Part shown: positions 7,807 through 16,022 of the stretch, piece by piece
Numbering within the stretch: the first letter of the stretch is position 1
Layout of the letters: the number at the start of each line of letters is the position of its first letter
From: Acidovorax delafieldii
GTDB taxonomy: Bacteria > Pseudomonadota > Gammaproteobacteria > Burkholderiales > Burkholderiaceae_C
Reading direction: 5' to 3'
Length of the DNA stretch: 64,000 nucleotides
Assembly (NCBI GenBank): GCA_002377855.1
Contig: DFQQ01000030.1
Coordinates: forward strand, 124,001 to 188,000
Notes under the pieces: model-generated
Databases searched by the model: none
What the model was told of the DNA's origin: nothing
The model's input: the letters and a program-made list of their open reading frames with translations, nothing else
Program-made: the position numbers and the translations under genes

Positions 7807-9032
7807 TCAGAACAGCGCCTGGCAGGCGCGCTGGATGCTCGCGCAAGCCTCTTGCAAATCGGCGGTAGATGCGGCGTACGAAATGCGGAAGTACGGCGCC
7901 AGCCCCAGCACACCACCGGGCACCACAGCCACGTGGTGCTCGCGCAGCAGGTACGCGCAGAAGTCGGCATCGGTGCGCAGCAGCATGCCGCCGGGCGTGG
8001 TGCGGCCCAACACACCTTCGCAGCTGGCAAAGGTGTAGAACGCGCCCTCGGGCACACGGCAACGCAAGCCGGGCGATGCGTTGAGCGCAGCCACTACTAG
8101 ATCGCGCCGCGCCTGGAATGCTTGGCAGCGCTCGCGCACCACGTCTTGCGGCCCCGTCAGTGCCGCCACCGCAGCCGCCTGACTGATGGACGAGGGGCAC
8201 GATGTGGCCTGGCTCTGCACTACAGCCATGGCAGCAATCAGCTCCTTGGGGCCTGCGCCATAGCCCAGCCGCCAGCCCGTCATGGCGTAGGACTTGGAGA
8301 CGCCATTCACCGTGAGCGTGCGATCGCGCAGCGAGGGCAGCACGGCTGCGGGCGTGGCAAACGCGCGGCCGTCGTACAGAATGTGCTCATAGATGTCGTC
8401 CGCCAGCAGCCACACCTGCGGGTGGCGCTCCACCACTTCCAGCACCGGGCGCAGTTGCTCTGCGCTGTAGGCCGCGCCGCTGGGGTTGGAGGGCGAGTTG
8501 ATGAACACCCAGCGCGTGCGCGGCGTGATGGCCGCCTCCAGCTGCTCAGGCGTGATGCGAAAGCCGTTGGCCTCGGTGCAGGGCACCACCACGGGCACAC
8601 CGCCCGCAATCAGCACCATGTCGGCGTACGACGTCCAGTACGGCGCGGGCAGGATCACCTGGTCGCCAGGGTTCACCGACGCCATCAGCGCGTTGTAGAG
8701 GATCTGCTTGGCACCGGCCCCTGCCGTGATCTCGTTGAGTGCAAAGCTCAGGCCGTTGTCGTGCTGGAACTTGTGCTGGATGGCGGCCTTGAGTTCTGGC
8801 GTGCCATCGAGGACGGTGTAGTGCGTCTCACCCCGCGCCATGGCTTGCTGCGCGGCCTCCAGGATGTGCGCCGGCGTATCGAAGTCGGGCTCGCCCAGGC
8901 CGAGCACGATCACCGGCTGGCCCTGGCGCTTGAGCTGGTTGCCTCTTGCGTCAGGCGCACGATTTCCGAGACACCAATGGCCGCTAGGCGGTCGGCCGCG
9001 CGGAAGGCCGTGGCGGGGATGGGAGCGTTCAT
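7807..9032 (-). pseudogene. Frameshifted class I/II pyridoxal-phosphate aminotransferase
   Basis: Begins at the ATG at 9032, overlapping the stop of the binding-protein gene (ATGA), and reads MNAPIPATAFRAADRLAAIG then VRLTQEA before leaving frame near 8940. The other frame picks up at once with VIVLGLGEPDFDTP and runs to the end. One missing base in GCA-ACC-AG (expected GCA-AAC-CAG) explains it; restoring it gives a normal 408-aa AspC-type enzyme. The PLP lysine region SKSYAMTGWRLGYG and the N-terminal GLGEPDFDTP are intact. It could be a genuine mutation or a sequencing/assembly error. An internal start giving 368 aa would lack the N-terminal arm. Likely role: transamination of a catabolic amino acid. 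Confidence 0.85.
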
Positions 9033-9946
9033 TGCTGGTAGGTCTCCAGGGGCTTGTCGTTGGGGGTGGCGAACAGCTGGCGCAGCGTGGTGCCCAGCGG
9101 CAGGTCCAAGCTCATGTTCTTGGGCGGAATGGGGTTCACAAACCACTTGGTGTAGATCTTTTCCATCTCGCCGCTTTGCATCAGCTTAGTCAGCACACCG
9201 TCCACCGCTGCCTTGAAGCCAGGGTCGTCTTTGCGGAACAGCAGCGCAATCGGCTCAGCGCCCAGGGGCTCGCCCACGATGCGATAGGCCGACGGGTCTT
9301 TGGAGTTGGCGATCATTCCGGCCAGCAGGTTGTCGTCCAGCACAAACGCGTCGGCCCGGCCAGTCTCCAACAGCAAGAAGCTCTCGTGGTGGTCCTTGCC
9401 CAGCACCGTCTTGATGGGCGCGCCGCCCAGCGCGCGCTCTTGTTTGCGCAGCAGTTGCACGGCCGTGGTGCCGGTCGATGCGGCAATGGTGCGGCCTGCC
9501 AGCTGGCTGACGGACTTCAGGTCCGAGTCCTTGCGCACCGCCATGCGCACCTCGCTCACATAGGTGGTCACCGCAAACGCCACTTGCTGCTGGCGCGCCG
9601 TGTTGTTGGTGGTGGGGCCGCAGCCAATGTCGAGCGTGCCGTTTTGCACCAGCGGCAGGGTGTTCTGCGCCGTCACGGCCATGTATTCGAGCTTGGCATC
9701 GGGTGCGACTTCCTTGAGCACGCGCTCGCACAGCTCGACGTGGTAACCCACGTATTTCTCATTCGCGCCCAGCGCATAGGCCATGGGCGGCGAGGTCTCG
9801 CGCACGCCCAGCACGGCCTTGCCAGACGCCTTGATCTTCTCCAACGTAGGCGTGGTGACGGTCTGCGCCTGCGCTGAAGCCCAGGCCGTGCAGGCCAGTG
9901 CGATGCCTGCGGCGAGGGCAGTGAAGGTCTTGCGAGAAATTGCCAT
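9029..9946 (-). CDS. Periplasmic amino-acid-binding protein of an ABC transporter (GltI-like)
   Basis: 305 aa from the ATG at 9946, preceded by AAGGAGAC. A signal peptide of about 24 residues (hydrophobic core FTALAAGIALACTAW, cleavage near ASAQA) is followed by a type II solute-binding fold (GVRETSPPMAYALGANEKYV, then a DIGCGPTTNN segment). It resembles glutamate/aspartate-binding proteins. No permease or ATPase genes of the polar amino acid type are adjacent, so it must borrow a membrane complex encoded elsewhere. It sits inside the LysR-linked catabolic operon and is translationally coupled to the aminotransferase gene. Confidence 0.9.
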   Translation of the reverse strand: MAISRKTFTALAAGIALACTAWASAQAQTVTTPTLEKIKASGKAVLGVRETSPPMAYALGANEKYVGYHVELCERVLKEVAPDAKLEYMAVTAQNTLPLVQNGTLDIGCGPTTNNTARQQQVAFAVTTYVSEVRMAVRKDSDLKSVSQLAGRTIAASTGTTAVQLLRKQERALGGAPIKTVLGKDHHESFLLLETGRADAFVLDDNLLAGMIANSKDPSAYRIVGEPLGAEPIALLFRKDDPGFKAAVDGVLTKLMQSGEMEKIYTKWFVNPIPPKNMSLDLPLGTTLRQLFATPNDKPLETYQQ

Positions 9947-10024
9947 GGTCGTTGTCTCCTTGATTTGTTGTCGTTGGCAGGTTTGAAAAAGCAAAAAACG
10001 AGAGCGAAGGGCTCGCTGAGGCGC

Positions 10025-11215
10025 TCAGATCACGTTCTTTTCAAGCAGCGGCTCGCTCCGCGCGATGCGCTCGAAGGACAGTGGTGACAGGTCCAGATTT
10101 TGGTAGCTGCCCGTGATCAACAGCTCGGCCACACCCCGGCCCACCGCCGGGCACTGCTGCAAGCCGTGGCCCGAAAAGCCGTTGGCAAACACCAAGTTGT
10201 CGCACGCCGGATGCAGGCCCACGATGGCGTTGTGGTCGAAGGTGTTCATCTCGTAGTAGCCCGCCCAGGCGCCCTGCATGCGCAGTGCTTCAAAGCCGGG
10301 GATGCGCTGGGCCAGCGTGGGCCAGATGTGGGCCTCGAACGCGTCGTACTCAGGCTCCAGCGGGGCAAAGTCGGCATCGTTGTCCGCCTCAGGCGCAAAG
10401 CCGCAAATAAAGCCTTTGCCCTCGGGACGCAACCAGATGCCGCTGGTGTCGATGAGCAGTGGGCAGCCCGGCAGCGCTGCGGGGCTGGCCAGGTTGAAGA
10501 CGGTGCGACGCTTGCCCACCACGGGCAAATCGATACCGGCCCAGCCCGCAATGGCCGCCGCCCAGGGGCCACCCGCATTCACGGTGTAGCGGCAAGGCAG
10601 CACGGTGCCGCTTTGCAGGCGCACCGCGCTCACATGCTGTACGCCGTCGCTCGCCGCCGTGTCCAGCCCCACAGCCTCATCGACCACATAGCGCACGCCC
10701 TGGCTCTGCGCCTTTTTGCGCAACGCGGTCAACAGCAGGTAGCCATCAAACCACCCCTCGCCCGACAGGCCCAGCGAGCCCAGCACCACGTCCTGCAGCG
10801 CCAGCCAGGGAAAGCGCTCGGCCAGTTGCTGCGGCTTCAGCAGCGCCACATCGGCACCGTGCTGCTTTTGCAGCGCATGGTTTTCACGCAGCGTGGCCTC
10901 GCCTGCCTGGGTGGCCAGGTACAGGTAGCCCCCCTCGTGCAGACCGATGTTGGGCACATCGCCGCTGCAGGCCAGCAGCGTGCCCACGTTGCGCAAGAAG
11001 CCGATGCCAAACGCCGAGATCCTGATGTTGATGTCCGTCGAGAACTGCTGGCGGATAGAGCTGGCCGACAGCGCCGACGAAGCGCGCGCATAGGTCGGGT
11101 CGCGCTCGACCACCACCACCTCGCAGCCCGGTTGCTGCAGTGTGAGGAAGTACGCAATGGCACTGCCAATGACGCCACCGCCGATGATGACGATGGGTGA
11201 AGAGTCAGTGGTCAT
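10025..11215 (-). CDS. FAD-dependent oxidoreductase (DAO/FOXRED1-like family)
   Basis: 396 aa from the ATG at 11215. N-terminal FAD-binding Rossmann motif PIVIIGGGVIGSAIA, the acidic end of beta-2 at VVVVERD, an AGGPWAAAIAGWAG segment and a C-terminal FSGHGLQQCPAVG segment typical of the DAO family, which oxidises amino acids, N-methyl amino acids or imino acids. Paired with an ALDH7 enzyme it recalls the AmaA/AmaB pair of Pseudomonas (pipecolate oxidase plus aminoadipate-semialdehyde dehydrogenase), but the substrate cannot be read from sequence. The frame is open upstream to 11296 only because it runs through a repeat. Confidence 0.88.
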   Translation of the reverse strand: MTTDSSPIVIIGGGVIGSAIAYFLTLQQPGCEVVVVERDPTYARASSALSASSIRQQFSTDINIRISAFGIGFLRNVGTLLACSGDVPNIGLHEGGYLYLATQAGEATLRENHALQKQHGADVALLKPQQLAERFPWLALQDVVLGSLGLSGEGWFDGYLLLTALRKKAQSQGVRYVVDEAVGLDTAASDGVQHVSAVRLQSGTVLPCRYTVNAGGPWAAAIAGWAGIDLPVVGKRRTVFNLASPAALPGCPLLIDTSGIWLRPEGKGFICGFAPEADNDADFAPLEPEYDAFEAHIWPTLAQRIPGFEALRMQGAWAGYYEMNTFDHNAIVGLHPACDNLVFANGFSGHGLQQCPAVGRGVAELLITGSYQNLDLSPLSFERIARSEPLLEKNVI

Positions 11216-11240
11216 TCTCAAATATCTCGCGGTGTAACGG

Positions 11241-11372
11241 CCCTTCGACAGGCTCAGGGCGAACGCGGAATTCGGCACAACCCGTCCCAGCCACACCCCA
11301 CCCGTTCGGGCTGAGCCTGTCGAAGCCGGGGCGTGTACCTGAGCCGCCCTTCGCCAAGCTCAGGGTGAAGGC
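11241..11372. repeat. REP-like cluster of three short inverted units
   Basis: Three related units between the oxidase and dehydrogenase genes: CCCTTCGACAGGCTCAGGGC at 11241-11260, an inverted copy CGGGCTGAGCCTGTCGAAG at 11307-11325, and a diverged CCCTTCGCCAAGCTCAGGGT at 11347-11366. The same sequence family forms the large hairpin at 21785-21890. Confidence 0.8.
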
Positions 11373-11393
11373 GTGGGCATTCAAACCAAGCCC

Positions 11394-12929
11394 TCACACA
11401 TCAAACTTGACGCCCTGTGCCAGCGGCAGCGCGGTCGAATAGTTGATGGTGTTGGTGGCCCGGCGCATGTAGGCCTTCCAGCTGTCCGACCCTGCCTCGC
11501 GGCCACCGCCGGTTTCCTTCTCGCCGCCAAACGCGCCGCCAATCTCGGCGCCGCTCGGGCCAATGTTCACGTTGGCGATGCCGCAGTCCGAACCCGCGGC
11601 CGACATGAACTGCTCGGCCTCGCGCACATTCAGCGTGAAGATGGACGACGACAGGCCCGCGCCCACGGCGTTGTTCATGGCAATGGCTTCGTCAATGGTG
11701 CTGTAGCGCACCACGTACAGGATGGGCGCAAAGGTTTCGTGCAGCGCGGGGCCTTCGTGCTTTTGCAGCTCGACCAGCGCGGGGCGCACGTAGTACGCAT
11801 CGGCACCGCCCACGCCTTCCAACCGGCCGCCGCCGTGCACCGTGGCGCCCAGCGCGCGGCTTTGCTCCAGCGCCTTTTGCATGGCGTCAAACGCCTGGCG
11901 GTCGATGAGCGGCCCTACCAGCGTGCCGGCCTCGCGCGGGTCGCCCACCTGCACGTTGGCGTACACCTTGGTCAGCTGGGGCACCAGTTGGTCGTAAATG
12001 CTCTCGTGCACGAACAGGCGGCGCAGCGTGGTGCAGCGCTGGCCCGCCGTGCCCATGGCGGCAAACGCAATGCCGCGCAGGGCAAGGCCCAGGTCGGCCG
12101 TGGGGGCCACGATGGCCGCGTTGTTGCCACCCAGCTCCAGGATGCCGCGCGCGAATCGCGCTGCCAGGCGCGGGCCCACGGCGCGGCCCATGGCGGTGGA
12201 GCCTGTGGCCGACAGCACAGGCACGCGGGCGTCGTCCACCAGCACCTCGCCGATGTCGCGCTGGCCTACGATCACCTCCAGCAGGCCTTCGGGTGCATCG
12301 GCACCAAAGCGCGTGATGGCGCGCTGCGCAATGGCATGCGTTGCCAGCGCCGTGAGCGGTGTTTTCTCAGACGGCTTCCACACCACCGAATCACCGCACA
12401 CCAGCGCCAGCGCCGCGTTCCACGACCACACGGCCACCGGGAAGTTGAAGGCCGAAATCACCCCGCACACGCCCAGCGGGTGCCAGGTTTCCATCATGCG
12501 GTGGCCGACTCGCTCGGTGGCAATCGTCAGGCCATACAGCTGGCGCGACAGGCCCACGGCAAAGTCGCAAATGTCGATCATCTCCTGAACCTCGCCCAGG
12601 CCCTCGGACGGGATCTTGCCCGCCTCGATGGTCACCAGCAGCCCCAGATCGGCCTTGGCGGCGCGCAGCTCTTCGCCCAGCAGGCGCACCAGCTCGCCCC
12701 GGCGCGGTGCGGGCACATTGCGCCATGCCAAAAAGGCGGCATGAGCGCGGCCAATGGCGGCGGTGGCGTCCAACGGGCTTTGCTGCGGCACCTGGGCCAG
12801 CACCTCGCCCGTGATGGGCGAACGCGCAGCCAGTGTGCCGCCGGTGTAGGCCGCGCGGGGCACGCCCAGGCGTTGCAACAGTTGATCGACTTCAGACCCA
12901 AGAGGGGTGGCGGCAGAGGTGGCAGACAT
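11394..12929 (-). CDS. ALDH7-family aldehyde dehydrogenase (aminoadipate-semialdehyde dehydrogenase-like)
   Basis: 511 aa from the ATG at 12929. NAD-dependent dehydrogenase. Seen: SAFNFPVAVWSWNAALAL and VVWKPSEKTPL (cofactor binding), the general-base Glu265 in LELGGNN, and catalytic Cys299 in GTAGQRCTTLRR. These stretches are close to the antiquitin/AmaB subfamily, which oxidises alpha-aminoadipate semialdehyde in lysine and pipecolate breakdown. First gene of the minus-strand operon and divergent from a LysR regulator, whose target it probably is. Confidence 0.92.
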   Translation of the reverse strand: MSATSAATPLGSEVDQLLQRLGVPRAAYTGGTLAARSPITGEVLAQVPQQSPLDATAAIGRAHAAFLAWRNVPAPRRGELVRLLGEELRAAKADLGLLVTIEAGKIPSEGLGEVQEMIDICDFAVGLSRQLYGLTIATERVGHRMMETWHPLGVCGVISAFNFPVAVWSWNAALALVCGDSVVWKPSEKTPLTALATHAIAQRAITRFGADAPEGLLEVIVGQRDIGEVLVDDARVPVLSATGSTAMGRAVGPRLAARFARGILELGGNNAAIVAPTADLGLALRGIAFAAMGTAGQRCTTLRRLFVHESIYDQLVPQLTKVYANVQVGDPREAGTLVGPLIDRQAFDAMQKALEQSRALGATVHGGGRLEGVGGADAYYVRPALVELQKHEGPALHETFAPILYVVRYSTIDEAIAMNNAVGAGLSSSIFTLNVREAEQFMSAAGSDCGIANVNIGPSGAEIGGAFGGEKETGGGREAGSDSWKAYMRRATNTINYSTALPLAQGVKFDV

Positions 12930-13046
12930 GGCGACTCGCAAAGGTGAAGGGGGGGCAGAAAAACGGATCCGCGCAAGAGAAATTACGCAAAGAATGCGCC
13001 AATATCCGCCAATCCCAGGGGGATGGATAGCAAAAAAATGGAACTA

Positions 13047-13062
13047 CTTGATCACAATTAAG
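13047..13062. promoter_or_regulatory. Candidate LysR-type operator
   Basis: CTTGAT-CACA-ATTAAG, an imperfect dyad in the 256-bp space between the divergent aldehyde dehydrogenase and lysR genes. Five of six positions pair, and the T/A ends fit the loose LysR box. No promoter hexamers are confidently placed around it. Confidence 0.35.
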
Positions 13063-13185
13063 AATGAAGTGCGTGAAAATTGCAGAGCAGCCTGCGCACA
13101 ATCCATGAGCGCTGCGACCCAAAACAGTGCACAGACCAACAACGCCGCTCATTCCCCCACTGCATAACCCCTGCGGCCTACCACC

Positions 13186-14097
13186 ATGACCCTGCTACGC
13201 CGCGCCTTCCTGCCTTCTACCGCCGACCTGCTGGCCTTTGAGGCCGCCGCCCGGCACCAAAGCGTGTCGCGCGCGGCGGAGGAATTGCACCTTACCCAAA
13301 GCGCCGTATCGCGACAAATCCGCCAGCTGGAAGAGCAGATCGGCACCGCCCTCTTCCACCGCGTGCGCCAGCGCGTGGTGCTGACCGACGCGGGCCGCGT
13401 CTACGCTGCTGACGTGCAAAACGTGCTGCAGCAGCTGTCGGCCAGCACACAAAAAGCCATGGCGTTTTCCAGCACCGACGGCCTGCTCAACCTGGCCGTG
13501 CTGCCCACACTGGGCACACGCTGGCTCATCCCGCGCCTGGGCGGCTTTATGGCGCTGCACCCCGAGGCCATGGTCAACTTCTCGGCCCGCACCGAGCCGT
13601 TTGACTTTGCGGGCACACCGTTCGACGCTGCTATCCACTTCGGCACCCCGCACTGGGCAGGCGCCGTGTGCGAATACCTGATGCACGAAGAAACCGTGCC
13701 CGTGTGCAGCCCCGCTTACCGCGACCGCCACAACATTCACACACCGCAAGACCTCACGCGCGTGGTGCTGCTGCAGCAAAGCACCCGCCCCACGCAGTGG
13801 GCCGAATGGTTCGAGCTGGTAGGCGCGCCCACCGCCCTGGCCCTGCGCGGCCCCCAGTCAGAGCACTTTGCCATGATTGCCCAGGCTGCCGTATCGCACC
13901 TGGGCGCGGCGCTGCTGCCGCGCTTTTTGATCGAGCAGGAGCTGGCGGTCGGGAGTCTGGTGGAGCTGTCGGACCAGGTGCTGACGAGCTCCGATGCGTA
14001 CTACCTCGTGTACCCCGAGGCGCGGGCGCAGACGCCGTTGGTGAAGGCCTTCAAGGATTGGGTAGTGGGGGAATGTGCGGGGCAGCGGCGGGGGTGA
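13186..14097 (+). CDS. LysR-family transcriptional regulator (GcvA-like)
   Basis: 303 aa. Winged helix-turn-helix at about 10-65 (ADLLAFEAAARHQSVSRAAE, LTQSAVSRQIRQLEEQIG), then the substrate-binding co-inducer domain. The LPSTADLLAFEAAARH opening is typical of the GcvA/AmpR branch. It is divergent from the aldehyde dehydrogenase gene and is the obvious regulator of the 6.1-12.9 kb operon. Its inducer is not known. Confidence 0.93.
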   Translation: MTLLRRAFLPSTADLLAFEAAARHQSVSRAAEELHLTQSAVSRQIRQLEEQIGTALFHRVRQRVVLTDAGRVYAADVQNVLQQLSASTQKAMAFSSTDGLLNLAVLPTLGTRWLIPRLGGFMALHPEAMVNFSARTEPFDFAGTPFDAAIHFGTPHWAGAVCEYLMHEETVPVCSPAYRDRHNIHTPQDLTRVVLLQQSTRPTQWAEWFELVGAPTALALRGPQSEHFAMIAQAAVSHLGAALLPRFLIEQELAVGSLVELSDQVLTSSDAYYLVYPEARAQTPLVKAFKDWVVGECAGQRRG

Positions 14098-14308
14098 GGG
14101 AGTGGGAAGCCAGCGAGGCATGGCGCCACGCACCGTCACGCGAAAACACGATTGTGCGCATCGGCTTTCAGCCCTTGCCCCAGTGCACCACATGGGCGGC
14201 CTGTGGGTTGAGGGGGGCGGCAGCAGACTGGCCGATGCCTGCGACGCCTCCCGTCTACGGCCGCCCTTGCAAACGTTGCGACGGCTTGTAAAAAGACCCG
14301 CTGGTCGG

Positions 14309-14695
14309 CTATTGCAGGTTCTGCAGCGCGTAGGTGTACGCGGCGTCACCCAGAAACTCCACCATGCGTGGGTGGTAGGCATTGTGAAACGCCTGCATGT
14401 CGGCGTTGTCGGCATAGAAGAGCACAGTGCCCACATAAGCATCGCGCGATGGCACGTAGAACCGCGCGACGATGGCGAAATGCTTTTCCATCAGGGTTTG
14501 GATCGCCTCGGACTCGGGGGCATTGGCATCGATCAACGGCGCCAGTTCTTTGTAGAAGGCATCAAAGTCGGCATGCACCTGGGACTTATCCACATGGGCC
14601 CAGTTGTCGGTGCTGGCCAAAGATTGTTCTTGCTCGGCCCGCCGGGAAGCGCGGCATTGGTCAAGGTAACTAGCGGTGGTTTGTTGCAGGCCCAT
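14309..14695 (-). CDS. Stand-alone TipAS-like domain protein
   Basis: 128 aa from the ATG at 14695 (a longer frame to 14749 lacks support). The pattern WAHVDKSQVHADFDAFYKEL, then MEKHFAIVARFY and a C-terminal PRMVEFLGDAAYTYALQNL matches the ligand-binding TipAS domain usually fused behind a MerR DNA-binding domain. No DNA-binding domain is present, so it may be a small-molecule-binding or immunity protein, or a relic of a MerR regulator. It is isolated between lysR and iclR. Confidence 0.6.
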   Translation of the reverse strand: MGLQQTTASYLDQCRASRRAEQEQSLASTDNWAHVDKSQVHADFDAFYKELAPLIDANAPESEAIQTLMEKHFAIVARFYVPSRDAYVGTVLFYADNADMQAFHNAYHPRMVEFLGDAAYTYALQNLQ

Positions 14696-14854
14696 GGTGT
14701 CCGTTCTTTTTCTTGATGGGTCGACCATCTCAGCGCACATCGCCAACACGCAACCCGCCAGGGGAAGCGCGGACTATAGCGGCGCGGCCCAGCACTCCGC
14801 AGGTCAACCCACTTTGTCGGCCACGCGTGATTCTCAATCCGCCACGCCAGCTCC

Positions 14855-15736
14855 TCAACCCAGCGGATCTGAAACACCCCCCCGGTCCGCGCCAGGCACC
14901 ACGCGCTGATCGGGCGTCGAGCCCCCCAGGCTTTGCGCGGGCCTTCTCAGCGTCGCATCAAACGGATTGATCTTCGGTCCGATCGCCGCCGCCTCGCGCT
15001 TGAGCAGCTCCACCACCGTCGGCAGGCGGTCATCGTTCAGGCGCGCGGAGATAGTGCCGACGCTCAATGCAGCGACGGCCCGGCCTTCGCGGTCCAGGAT
15101 GGGCACGGCCACACCAGCCATGCCTTCAAGCAAACCCGTGTTGCGGCCCGCGTAGCCCAACTGGCGCACGCGCTCGATTTCGGTGCGCAGATAGACCTCG
15201 TCAAACACGCCGTACTCGCGCACGCGCGATAGGTTGAAGCGGATGACTTCTTCGCGCTCGGCCTCGGGCAAGAAGGCCAGGATGGCCAGCGCACCCTGCC
15301 CCACGCCCAGGGCCACGCGGCCGCCGATGTCGCCGGTGAACGAGCGGATGGGGAACGGGCCTTCGCTGCGGTCCAGGCACACGGCGTCAAACCCACTCCG
15401 TACCAATAAAAAGATGCTGTCACCCAGGCTGGCGCACAGGCGCAGCAGCGCAGGGCGGCACAGGCTGCGCAGGTCGCCAGGGTTGCCTGCTTTGGCGGCT
15501 AATGCGAAGAAGTCCATGCTCAGCCGGTAGAGCTTGCTGCGCTCGTCCTGCTCGACCATGCCCTCTGCGACCAGGGATTGCAGCAAACGGTGCGTGGTGC
15601 CCTGCGTCAGGCCCACGGCGCGCGCCAATTGGGTGACTCGCCCGCCCTCGGCCTGTACGGCAGACAGGGCGCGGATGACGGCAAACACCCGGGGGACGCC
15701 GCCCGAGGCGGTAGATGCGGTTGACGCGGCTTCCAT
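14855..15736 (-). CDS. IclR-family transcriptional regulator
   Basis: 293 aa from the ATG at 15736 with AGGAG eight bases upstream. N-terminal winged helix (about 14-75: VFAVIRALSAVQAEGGRVTQ, VGLTQGTTHRLLQSLVAEGM), then the IclR effector domain (GMAGVAVPILDREGRAVAALSVG). About 35 C-terminal residues beyond the usual end look disordered. Divergent from the ABC/dehydrogenase operon starting at 16023; two palindromes at 15781-15825 between them are its likely binding sites. Confidence 0.93.
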   Translation of the reverse strand: MEAASTASTASGGVPRVFAVIRALSAVQAEGGRVTQLARAVGLTQGTTHRLLQSLVAEGMVEQDERSKLYRLSMDFFALAAKAGNPGDLRSLCRPALLRLCASLGDSIFLLVRSGFDAVCLDRSEGPFPIRSFTGDIGGRVALGVGQGALAILAFLPEAEREEVIRFNLSRVREYGVFDEVYLRTEIERVRQLGYAGRNTGLLEGMAGVAVPILDREGRAVAALSVGTISARLNDDRLPTVVELLKREAAAIGPKINPFDATLRRPAQSLGGSTPDQRVVPGADRGGVSDPLG

Positions 15737-15780
15737 ACATCGCTCCTGTGGAATTGCTTGTTCAAACTGAAGGCATCATA

Positions 15781-15825
15781 TTTCATTGAACGGAATAAAT
15801 AAAAGAAAACTTCCGTTTAATGGAA
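15781..15825. promoter_or_regulatory. Two 15-bp IclR-type palindromic operators
   Basis: TTTCATTGAACGGAA (15781-15795) and TTCCGTTTAATGGAA (15811-15825). Each is an imperfect palindrome of the form TTCCRTTnAAYGGAA and one is nearly the reverse complement of the other. Centres are 30 bp apart, about three helical turns. IclR-family sites are commonly such short palindromes. They lie 45-90 bp upstream of the iclR start and about 200 bp before the ABC operon. Confidence 0.65.
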
Positions 15826-16022
15826 TACCCGAAGCATTCTGGTTTGTTTATTGCAATAGATTCAATTGAAACAAGCGGCTGCTTCAATCTTTGTGCTGTG
15901 CCTGCACCACCCCGGTGCAAACACCCCAAAGGCCCGCAGCCCCTCCATGCAACTCCACAGCAGGTTGCACGCACCGCCCCCCAGGCAAACCGTGCGATGC
16001 CACCACCGGAAAGGCTTTCGCC

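Noticed and set aside
15891..16022. N-terminal extension of the PotA-like ATPase
   Set aside because: The added 44 residues precede the normal ATPase start, have no family match, and a ribosome-binding site supports 16023.
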